Below are positions 27,033-34,695 of a stretch of DNA of 40,428 nucleotides, piece after piece. Below the pieces are notes generated by a model that worked only from the letters and a program-made list of their open reading frames with translations, made no database searches and had not been told where the DNA came from. Position numbers and translations under genes: made by a program. The stretch is from Stramenopiles sp. TOSAG23-3. Taxonomy: Eukaryota > Sar. The stretch covers positions 11,581 to 52,008 of the forward strand of contig LT642161.1 in NCBI GenBank assembly GCA_900128585.1. Reading direction: 5' to 3'. How positions within the stretch are numbered: position 1 is the stretch's first letter; every line of letters starts with the position of its first letter.

Positions 27033-27142
27033 TTTATTAAATACTCCGAAAATCAGTTCGAGATAGGGATTAAGAGAACTAGTATACCATTAATTACATA
27101 CAAGTACATTTTACAATGCAACAAAAGTAGACTTTAGTAACA
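27033..27142 (+). repeat. Dispersed repeat B, copy 1
   Basis: About 110 bases that align along their full length, in direct orientation, with 32431-32538, at roughly 85-90% identity by eye. Shared blocks include TTTATTAAATACTCCGAAAA, GAACTAGTATACCATTAA and ACAATGCAACAAAAGTAGAC. The two copies bracket a 5.3 kb segment holding the BspA-ankyrin gene and two small genes. Confidence 0.85.
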
Positions 27143-27344
27143 CTGCCAAATGCCGTACTCCCACGCAGTATTATTTTGATAGGTTGGGTCGTGTACGCTT
27201 TGTTGGTATTCTTGTATAAAGAGTTTCAACCAGTGGTTCGTCGTTCGTCGCAATAGATTTACAGATATTAAATAATAATAAAAAAACTTTAACGTTCTAC
27301 GCATCCAATGCTTTAAGGGCTATTTTGGAATATTGTTGAATGTA

Positions 27345-30300
27345 CTATTCGTCACAACACGACAAATCACAGCAATCACACATGCAAAATAAATCATTAC
27401 CCTTATCACCCAGAAGTAGTAATTCTAATTCAAAACCATCGTTTACTTCCACTGTTGCTGCCACTGCTGCAGAGTTTATTGTCAAACAGGTCTCTGCTCT
27501 GGCAGAACGGTACAACGATGATACCAAGGTCACCAATGCCTTTAGAATCATTACGGTTGTAAATGCAAATGAGACCCATCCATGCCAAGGAACTTCACTA
27601 TCCATAATTTCTCCTACTTTAACGGCAAAGGACGGTCCATCTTCCAAACACAAGTCAAATGCAAGTTGAAGAAAATTATTGTCAATTATCAGCCATGACA
27701 AATACGGTTTCATATACGCGGGTAAACGTTGGTTACGAGTGTAAAACCAAAACCATGAACATTCAGAGCCATACGTACATTCAATACATGGAAAGAAATG
27801 CGTTCTCTCCCAAATACTTCCTCTATACACTTCTTGCGCTATACAAACAATAATTATTCGCAATATGATCAAAGTTATAGTAGCTACGAACGCATACATA
27901 CGCAAGTGATCGTACCATTTTGCAAATGGAGACTTTACCACTCTGAACATGGTGAACGACCTTCTCTCCACAAAGCCAAATCCACTCGATGAAATATTAC
28001 AATCAACAACCGGTCGAAAGGCACAGGTTGAGTTCTGATTGTAGACGTTGAAAGTTGGATCGAACGCTTCAAAATCAAAATCCTTATAGCCTTTACAGCC
28101 GGCACTGAAATGAATACACTGCTTTCGAGAATAAGACAACCAATCGTACAAGTCTGTCAAGGTATCCAAACAAGCAAACAAAGAGAACAGTAAGACAAAC
28201 AAACCTTGGTTTCGAACCATGAAAGAATCCAGAATATTGGCTTGCTTACCGTTCAATGCGGCGTTCACGCCGTATTCATCATACAACGGACTATAACGTT
28301 TATCGTTACCTATGTTTTGCAACCGTTTGGTATGACCTGCTGGTAAATTTATACGTTCTTTACTTCGTTCAAAATGCTGTGGAGCACATACCCACCGTTT
28401 ATGATATAAATAGTCTTTTGGGTTTGGTTTGATTTTAACCTCTGTTACTAGTGGAACAACAATCGTCATGGAATTTTGTGAATGATCCATCGGAACGCTT
28501 ACGTCCAGGGCATCAGATATATCACGCTTCAAACCAAAACTAGCATTTAGTTCACATTCGCTTGACCAAATACCATGGAGCTTCGATTGTGCGGTTGTGT
28601 CATTACTATTTTCTACCTTTGCAGACTTCTCACCATTCCTAACCTTTTCTAGCACGTGAACCACCTCTGAGCTTTTAATTGGGCAATGTATACGGGCAAT
28701 GCCTATGGCTGATTGATTTAGACCGTTTCGTTTATTCACTCTAATTTTAGGGTGCGCCAACAACATTTTTACTATTTCAACGTCTCCGTTTTCGACAGCT
28801 ATGTGCAACGGGTTCGTCTCTCCTTCTCCTTCTCTACTCCTATTCACTTCAATTTTAGGGTGCGCCAACAACATTTTTACTATTTCAACGTCTCCATTTT
28901 CGACAGCTGTATGCAAAGGGTAACTGTAATTAATTTTTTCTCCAAATTCTTCCAAGATTCTGTCGAAAATGGAGACGTTGGATTTTTTATTCACTTCAAT
29001 TTTAGGGTGCGCCAACAACAATTTTACTATTTCACTGTCTCCATCTTCGACAGCTGTGTGCAAAGGGTTCGCTTTATTCACGTCAATCCCTGGGTGTACC
29101 AACAACTGCTTCACAGCCTGGATGTTTCCATCTTTGCACGCGGTGAACAAAACAGTCTTCATTATGCAAGATGAATTATTAACGTCAAACTGCGGGTCTT
29201 TAAGAAGTTCTATAATTTTCAATAATTCTTTTTGATGTCTTCCGGTTTTTTTCTCCCGTCGAGTCTGAATTTTCAATCGTTGAGCCTGAATGTTTTTCCT
29301 CACTAATAAAGTATTATAATGCTCTACCTTCGCATTGCCCAAAAATAACTTGCCATGAACCGATGTTATTATACCATTTAGCTCTGGCGCATGTTTCATT
29401 GTCAAAGGAAACTCTATCGCGTAGTTCCAGAGCTTTTCACAGTCAATGCCAATCATGCAAAGCTTCCACTTCTTCGGAGTAATTCGCAGTCCGATCCGAT
29501 GCCCTCTAATAGAAGGAGGCGTTCTCATTCGAAAAATCAATTGTAGTGCATCGTGTTCCAAACATTGTGCAGTAGATAGCAGCACAAACTGATCTCCGTC
29601 TAACCAAAATGCTTTGTCTTGTACTAGCACAATCAGCCTTGTACCATCGTCCATGCAATCAATTTTATGTTCAAGCACGCTTTTCGCTTCTTCTCGATTC
29701 ACCTGTTTTATGTGATTCATCACTGTGTCCATACAGACTCCTTGGTTCAAGGGGTTGAATGTTGCTTCGCCTCGTACCATTTCAAGTTGCACAGGTTCGA
29801 CATGTGTATCTGTAGGAGTTTGGTCCTCTTTGTTGGCTTTTCTGTTTCGTTGCTTGCAGATACAATAATATACATTTATTAGTATTGCCAAAGGAAACAG
29901 ACTTAGCGCAAGCATGAAGAGACCATGCGTTTCTACTTTCGCTTTAGCATCTTTTTCTACCCTGAACAAAGGGCACTGACTCAAATCCTTGTAGGTTCCT
30001 TTTGCACAATCTGTGTCACATATTCCTTTGAATAAAGAACTGTCAATCGGACTGTTACAATCCAGCAAAGTCAGCCTACATACAAAACAAATGCATGCTC
30101 CAATGTGACTTTCCGAAAAACCACAATCCCACGAGAAAAAAGGTTTGAACGAAGCTGCGCCGTAAAACATTCCATCCATACTCGTGACTTTCGACGTGTC
30201 AAAGTTTAAAGGTTGGTTGAACGAAGTTGCGTCGTAAAACATATAATTCATACTCGTGACTTTCGACGTGTCAAAGTTTAAAGTTTGGTTGAACGAAGTT

Positions 30301-30623
30301 GCGCCTTCAAACATCCTCTCCATACTCGTCACTTTCGAAGTATCCCAGTTCGAAATATGTACCCCATCTTTTGTACAAGTTGCGCCAGTGGAATCTATTG
30401 ACAGACAGGCATCCACCGCAGCTTTTAGTTGCGTCCGGTACGCCGGTTGAAACCCTGACACACAAGAAAGAAAAAACAAAAGGAGCTTCAAACTCGTTTT
30501 GGGGACACGCACAGGACAGCTGTTTTGTCCGCTTGAAATTTGGTATGGTCTCAATCCAGTTAGCAGAAGATGCCCAAGCAGAAGACGCCCAAGCACAAGA
30601 CACTGTACACGAAGCCCCCACAT
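27345..30623 (-). CDS. Receptor-like membrane protein: BspA (DUF285) repeats, TM, ankyrin repeats, C-terminal multi-TM domain
   Basis: 1092 residues from the first in-frame ATG (30623, MWGLRVQC); the open frame continues upstream to a TTG. Two N-terminal hydrophobic stretches occur. The second (LKLLLFFLSCVSG, about 45-57) looks like a normal signal peptide, so the true start may be later or reached by splicing. The ectodomain has three BspA-like repeats (about 90-161) of the form FDTSKVTSMNYMFYDATSFN, followed by a Cys-rich stretch. A TM segment lies at about 234-256 (FMLALSLFPLAILINVYYCI). A cytosolic region with CMDDGTRLIVLVQDKAFWLDG follows, then ankyrin repeats at about 466-641 (NPLHTAVEDGDSEIVKLLLA). 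The C-terminal part has hydrophobic segments near 806-828, 908-928 and 1016-1037 and ends in CMCDCCDLSCCDE. I infer a cell-surface sensor or adhesion protein coupled to an ankyrin scaffold. The function is unknown. Confidence 0.82.
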   Translation of the reverse strand: MWGLRVQCLVLGRLLLGHLLLTGLRPYQISSGQNSCPVRVPKTSLKLLLFFLSCVSGFQPAYRTQLKAAVDACLSIDSTGATCTKDGVHISNWDTSKVTSMERMFEGATSFNQTLNFDTSKVTSMNYMFYDATSFNQPLNFDTSKVTSMDGMFYGAASFKPFFSWDCGFSESHIGACICFVCRLTLLDCNSPIDSSLFKGICDTDCAKGTYKDLSQCPLFRVEKDAKAKVETHGLFMLALSLFPLAILINVYYCICKQRNRKANKEDQTPTDTHVEPVQLEMVRGEATFNPLNQGVCMDTVMNHIKQVNREEAKSVLEHKIDCMDDGTRLIVLVQDKAFWLDGDQFVLLSTAQCLEHDALQLIFRMRTPPSIRGHRIGLRITPKKWKLCMIGIDCEKLWNYAIEFPLTMKHAPELNGIITSVHGKLFLGNAKVEHYNTLLVRKNIQAQRLKIQTRREKKTGRHQKELLKIIELLKDPQFDVNNSSCIMKTVLFTACKDGNIQAVKQLLVHPGIDVNKANPLHTAVEDGDSEIVKLLLAHPKIEVNKKSNVSIFDRILEEFGEKINYSYPLHTAVENGDVEIVKMLLAHPKIEVNRSREGEGETNPLHIAVENGDVEIVKMLLAHPKIRVNKRNGLNQSAIGIARIHCPIKSSEVVHVLEKVRNGEKSAKVENSNDTTAQSKLHGIWSSECELNASFGLKRDISDALDVSVPMDHSQNSMTIVVPLVTEVKIKPNPKDYLYHKRWVCAPQHFERSKERINLPAGHTKRLQNIGNDKRYSPLYDEYGVNAALNGKQANILDSFMVRNQGLFVLLFSLFACLDTLTDLYDWLSYSRKQCIHFSAGCKGYKDFDFEAFDPTFNVYNQNSTCAFRPVVDCNISSSGFGFVERRSFTMFRVVKSPFAKWYDHLRMYAFVATITLIILRIIIVCIAQEVYRGSIWERTHFFPCIECTYGSECSWFWFYTRNQRLPAYMKPYLSWLIIDNNFLQLAFDLCLEDGPSFAVKVGEIMDSEVPWHGWVSFAFTTVMILKALVTLVSSLYRSARAETCLTINSAAVAATVEVNDGFELELLLLGDKGNDLFCMCDCCDLSCCDE

Positions 30624-31488
30624 ACACTTGAGCTCTTTTGAACAAATGAACAAAGTGTGCTTACAGCGCTCCAACCTAGACAATTTGATGTGTATGAATT
30701 TGATGTGTATGTATTTCCATTTCGATTTGCTATAGAGCAATCCCCATGCAAGTTGACGATCATTTAACAGATTGGAACATTCTTCAATTTAATATAATAA
30801 TAATACCCAATCAATACAGTGATGATGAAACTAGTATAGTAATTAAAATAACAAAACAAAACTGGGTTTTGACTGATGCTATCTCAATATTATTTTATAT
30901 TAATAAATCTATCAGATTGGTGCTACTTCTTCTATTTATAATTAGTCCTCATACTACACAGGGACTGCTCAGCAGCAATTTAATAAATAACCCCCCCCAC
31001 ACAGTTGAGATTTTAAACCTTCCGCACAGCCTTCCTCTTTCTTTCGTAAAAAACATTGCAAGTACAATGTTATTGTATTGTTCCAATTTTATATAGGTAG
31101 ATTATTACAGCAGTATAATATCAAAGCCTCGGTATAATTTTAGATATAGAATTGTTTTTTGAGAGTCTTACGTATTACTCACCCATTCTCATCAGCAAAA
31201 TTTATTAGACGACTACCCTACGAGTAGTCTACGTAGTCGTCTCTTGTGTTTTTGTTAGAATCGTGCGTTGTCATTCTTCTTCTTCTTTTTAGTGTCTACG
31301 AGTAGTCGTATTCGTCCTCTTCCGGAGTATTTCTATTTTTCAATTTTATTACTATAAATTATTATTTTCTAATTTATATATTATTAGGATTTCTTTGCTA
31401 TCTCTATAGTACATACTTAGGATTATGTTGGGATTTACAAAACGGCGACTTCGACGCGACCAGAATATTAGATAATGAGGTTCACAAG
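30624..31488. other. AT-rich spacer between divergent genes, with hairpin
   Basis: Upstream region of the receptor-like gene (minus) and the 166-residue orphan (plus). It holds a C8 run near 30993 and the inverted repeat at 31207-31242. An out-of-frame mini-ORF (31475-31501) overlaps the start of the plus-strand gene. No further gene is seen. Confidence 0.5.
31207..31242. repeat. Perfect 10-bp inverted repeat
   Basis: Arms AGACGACTAC (31207-31216) and GTAGTCGTCT (31233-31242) are perfectly complementary around 16 bases that hold CTACGAGTAGTC. The same 12-mer recurs at 31296-31307. It lies in the upstream spacer of two divergent genes, so it could be a palindromic protein-binding site or the end of a small mobile element. 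Confidence 0.6.
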
Positions 31489-31989
31489 ATGGAGATTTTA
31501 AAGGACCAGCACCGCACCATAATATTGAAAAACTATCACCCGTTTAAAGAGTTAGGATCATTCACGACCACTTTTATATCCCGGAAACACGGTTGGAACC
31601 AGGACTTCTCCATGTACATCGCACAGCGTCTAGCAAGCACATCAATCCGACCATCAAAACAGATGAATTTTATTCCATTTGAAAATGTTGAAAATACCTC
31701 CGGATCATTAATATCACGTCTTCAACACATGTCACGGTTGTCACGGGAAGAACAGAACGCGCAGATTTTTTATTTGTCTATCTTGAGCGAAGTGTTTCGT
31801 CTCATAGACTTTTTAGATTCTCGTATAGGTATCAAATCAAGCGTTTTACAATCGTTCATCGAGGAAATTAACGACACACTTGAAAAGGCGCAAAAAATTT
31901 GGGATTCGAAGAACCGTACACCTTCGATTTGCAAGAGAATCATGGACAAGTTGTCTCCAAGAAAAAGGAAGCGCGATGACTCATGGTAA
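31489..31989 (+). CDS. Small orphan protein with C-terminal basic cluster
   Basis: 166 residues from the ATG at 31489. Mostly helical by composition (SREEQNAQIFYLSILSEVFR; EEINDTLEKAQKIW), with a Lys/Arg cluster near the end (KLSPRKRKRDD) that resembles a nuclear localisation signal. No signal peptide or membrane segment. No family recognised. It converges on the next gene with only 13 bases between the stop codons, unusually tight for this contig. Both sit inside the repeat-B-bounded segment. The compact arrangement resembles viral or element-borne genes, but there is no diagnostic viral domain. Confidence 0.6.
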   Translation: MEILKDQHRTIILKNYHPFKELGSFTTTFISRKHGWNQDFSMYIAQRLASTSIRPSKQMNFIPFENVENTSGSLISRLQHMSRLSREEQNAQIFYLSILSEVFRLIDFLDSRIGIKSSVLQSFIEEINDTLEKAQKIWDSKNRTPSICKRIMDKLSPRKRKRDDSW

Positions 31990-32002
31990 ATAAATTAAAC
32001 TA

Positions 32003-32413
32003 TTAATTGAATATGTATGGTTTATCTTCTACTAACGGCACACTCTTGATTTTATCTAGCTTCGTAACCAAAGCTAATAATTTTGTGGACAATTTCATAT
32101 AGAGGGAAATGTCTTTGTTATTCATTAATTTCTGCATGAGTTCGCTTTGTAGTTTTCGAATATTGTTTGCCTCTGTCTTCAAAACATGTGCCAACAGCAG
32201 TTGATGCTCGGTGAAGTGCGTTTCGATATCATCTACCGATACATATGGGCAGTGCATGTCTTGATTTTGCAATGCCGATCTACGTCGCTCAAGTGCTTCG
32301 TAGAGAATGTGGTAGACTTCCTTCTCGTCACAATTTTTAATAATTTGAACGTAGGTGGTATTGATAAACTTATTGACTTCAGGGCAGCGGTATTTACACA
32401 AAACGCATTGCAT
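32003..32413 (-). CDS. Small orphan protein with N-terminal Cys motif
   Basis: 136 residues from the ATG at 32413. It begins MQCVLCKYRCPEVNKF, a short Cys cluster that could bind zinc. A helical middle contains the segment VSVDDIETHFTEHQLLL and ends in NNIRKLQSELMQKL. The pattern of an I-x-x-HF-x-x-H motif followed by an N-I-R-x-L helix reminds me of small proteins of large DNA viruses of algae and protists, but I cannot name a family and treat this as an impression only. Tail-to-tail with the 166-residue orphan. Its 5' end lies only 18 bases from repeat B copy 2. Confidence 0.6.
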   Translation of the reverse strand: MQCVLCKYRCPEVNKFINTTYVQIIKNCDEKEVYHILYEALERRRSALQNQDMHCPYVSVDDIETHFTEHQLLLAHVLKTEANNIRKLQSELMQKLMNNKDISLYMKLSTKLLALVTKLDKIKSVPLVEDKPYIFN

Positions 32414-32847
32414 TTTTTAAAGAGCAATGATTTATTAAATACTCCGAAAATCAGTTTAGATAGGACTTAATAGAACTAGTATACCATTAAGCATATTCAA
32501 GTACGTGTTACAATGCAACAAAAGTAGACTTTTGTAACTCAATCCTATATCGATGTAAAGACCCTCCTTGATATGCACCTTACCCTCTCTGACCTGTACA
32601 ATGACTTTTAATGGTATTACATGTATGAGTTAGCATATAAATAACATTATTTCCCTCAAAAACTGAGAATTGATTTCCTGACTGCTGCGAGCCTAGATGA
32701 TTATCAGGTTTTCGTCATAATAGCAGAGTATTAAAATCCGAATCAAGAAAATCCGCAAATAGGATAGGAACGAATAAAGGCAAAGAAAACCAATACATAA
32801 ACTATCAGTTCCTTTCTTCATCAAAGCATCTTCTGCAATTTGATGCG
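32414..32847. other. AT-rich spacer with repeat B copy 2
   Basis: Contains repeat B copy 2 and, right after it, CCTATATCGATGTAAAGAC, which resembles 26794-26812. The rest shows no gene. Confidence 0.5.
32431..32538 (+). repeat. Dispersed repeat B, copy 2
   Basis: Direct copy of 27033-27142; see that entry. A weaker third relative (GCTGTCCGGTAATCAATTTG followed by AGATAGG) lies at 34293-34319, upstream of the Moco gene. Confidence 0.85.
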
Positions 32848-33894
32848 TTAAGCCAACAACAAACTGAAGAGCACAGCCAACAAGATGGTCGATGTTGTAA
32901 CAGCTGATGACATTAGAGAAGAGCTTGTTGAAATCAAATGCCCCTTTGTCCAGGTCGCACCGCTGTCGCTGGAGGTCCACAAGCCGCTGTTTTCCGCCGC
33001 CGCCAGCTTCGTCCCGTCCGCCGAGGAGGTGATATCCCTCCAATATTTCGGTGCACCAACGGAGCTAACTTCCGTCCAGTTCGCGCCGCTGTTGCTGGAG
33101 GTCCATATGTTGCCACCATTCACTCCAACGACCGCCGCCAGCTTCGTCCCGTCTGTCGAGGAGGTGATACCCTTCCAACTGTTCGAGCCATCGCCGACGG
33201 TAACTTCCGTCCAGGTCGTACCGCTATTGCTAGAGGTCCAAATATTGCCACTCGCGACAGCCGCTGCCAGCTTCGTTCCGTCTGCCGAGGAGGTAATACC
33301 CTGCCACATGTTATAGCCATCGCCGACGGTTACTTCCGTCCAGGTCGTACCGCTGTTGCTGGAGGTCCATATGTTGCCACGCGCGACAGCCGCTGCCAGC
33401 TTCGTTCCGTCTGCCGAGGAGGTGATAATAGACCAATTGTTCGTGCCATCAACAGTAACTTCCGCCCAGTACAAACCACTGGAGCTGGAAGTCCAGATGT
33501 TGCGACTAATCGCCGCCAGCTTCGTCCCGTCTGCCGAGGAGGTGATAGCTTTCCAAGTTTTCGTCGCACCAGCAACATTTTCCATCCAGGTCGCACCGCC
33601 GTCGCTAGAGGTCCATATCTTGCCATTTGTCGGTACCGCTGCCAGCTTCGTCCCATCTGCCGAGGAGGTAATAGCCCACCAATTTTTTGCTGGACCAGTG
33701 GACGTAACTTTCGTCCAGGTCGCACCGCTGTCGCTAGAGGTCCATATGTTGCCATCATCTGGACCCTGAGTCGCCGCCAACTTCGTCCCATCTGCCGAAG
33801 AGGTGATAGCCCGCCAACCTTTCGTCGCACCAGCACTGTGCGTGCTTGACAACGCGACCAAGCAAACAGAAAATATAGTGAGTAGCACACGCAT
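32848..33894 (-). CDS. Secreted seven-repeat (BNR/Asp-box-like) propeller protein with GPI-like tail
   Basis: 348 residues from the ATG at 33894. The signal peptide is MRVLLTIFSVCLVALSSTHS. Seven repeats of about 43 residues follow, each with ITSSADGTKLAA, NIWTSSNSGTTWTEV and a Trp ending. The SxDxGxxW pattern (SSDSGATWTKV) is the Asp-box of BNR/sialidase-type propellers, and seven copies fit a seven-bladed fold. No sialidase catalytic Arg triad or other active site is evident, so a binding role is more likely than catalysis. The C-terminus is Ser/Thr-rich and ends in a hydrophobic run (TILLAVLFSLLLA), consistent with GPI anchoring. Units 4 and 5 are almost identical, a sign of recent duplication. 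It may be functionally paired with the other seven-repeat surface protein at 25305-26579. Confidence 0.85.
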   Translation of the reverse strand: MRVLLTIFSVCLVALSSTHSAGATKGWRAITSSADGTKLAATQGPDDGNIWTSSDSGATWTKVTSTGPAKNWWAITSSADGTKLAAVPTNGKIWTSSDGGATWMENVAGATKTWKAITSSADGTKLAAISRNIWTSSSSGLYWAEVTVDGTNNWSIITSSADGTKLAAAVARGNIWTSSNSGTTWTEVTVGDGYNMWQGITSSADGTKLAAAVASGNIWTSSNSGTTWTEVTVGDGSNSWKGITSSTDGTKLAAVVGVNGGNIWTSSNSGANWTEVSSVGAPKYWRDITSSADGTKLAAAENSGLWTSSDSGATWTKGHLISTSSSLMSSAVTTSTILLAVLFSLLLA

Positions 33895-34631
33895 AGTTGA
33901 TAAAGAGTTTTAAATATTGTGTTAGAAAGATTAAGAGTTTTTCTTTCTTATGTGTTTGGTCAGTAAGAGAAAGCCACGTCACGACATTTAATTTCAGTTT
34001 CATTGAACACGAAATGCTGAGGCAACACTTGATGTCTTAATAAAAAGAGAAGAAAATACTACAACTACTCACCCCTCAACTAAATATATGGCTACCACCC
34101 AATTTTGTTTTTGAGAGGCTCTATCAATTATCAATTTTATTATAGATAAAGACAGTATCGAAAAACAGTACGTTGGAAGTAGAAATCTACAGATTTTTAA
34201 ATCTCCTAAAATCACATTGAACAGGTTCAATAATATCGAAATAACATTGAAAATCAGTAAATAATATTAATATATGGAAATAGCATTACAATGCTGTCCG
34301 GTAATCAATTTGAGATAGGCCGGTACCGGTAGGTATTAATACCAACCACCAAAACCAGGGCGATGCGATGATGACGGGAAGAAGAAAAAGAGGAGAAGAG
34401 AAGAAGAAGAGATTGGTGGCGCAGCAGGTGTGTCAGAGTCTAACCCTCGTTTTCTAGTAGGAAGGAGCCTCGACACTCCTCGACGACGACAACGAACGAA
34501 CACGACGGAAATTATTCCGGGAAAGATGATGTACCTATATATAATTTAGTTTCTTTCTTTTACAGTTTGTAAACATAGGGATACATATTTACCACAACAA
34601 AAGGAAATTGTTGAAGCATAAGGAAATATTT
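33895..34631. other. Intergenic region upstream of divergent genes
   Basis: AT-rich up to 34290, then a weak repeat-B relative, two adjacent palindromes (34320-34343) and a purine-rich AAGAAGAAAAAGAGG segment (about 34378-34415). No gene is seen. Confidence 0.5.
34320..34343. promoter_or_regulatory. Two adjacent palindromes
   Basis: CCGGTACCGG (34320-34329) is directly followed by TA and then GGTATTAATACC (34332-34343), both perfect palindromes. They lie about 350 bases before the Moco gene ATG, and may be dimer-type transcription factor sites. This is inference from symmetry only. Confidence 0.3.
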
Positions 34632-34685
34632 ATGTCCGTAGGTTGTGAAGAATTCACAGTTGATTATCGTGATACTTTGTGTTGA
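34632..34685 (+). other. Upstream ORF before the Moco gene
   Basis: An ATG at 34632 opens 17 codons (MSVGCEEFTVDYRDTLC) and stops at 34683-34685, only 10 bases before the main ATG. If the transcript includes it, it could regulate translation of the Moco enzyme. There is no evidence for its transcription. Confidence 0.3.
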
Positions 34686-34695
34686 TAAGTTCAAA

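Larger units (their letters stand above)
26580..27344. other. AT-rich spacer with dispersed repeats
   Basis: Lies upstream of the propeller gene and downstream of the BspA-ankyrin gene. It carries repeat A copy 2 (26954-26999) and repeat B copy 1 (27033-27142). A third short match, TATATCGAT at about 26797, resembles 32546 and following. No gene is seen. Confidence 0.5.

Noticed and set aside
32938..33849. 303-codon plus-strand frame
   Set aside because: Shadow of the seven-repeat BNR-like gene; its apparent repeats are just the DNA repeats of that gene in another frame.
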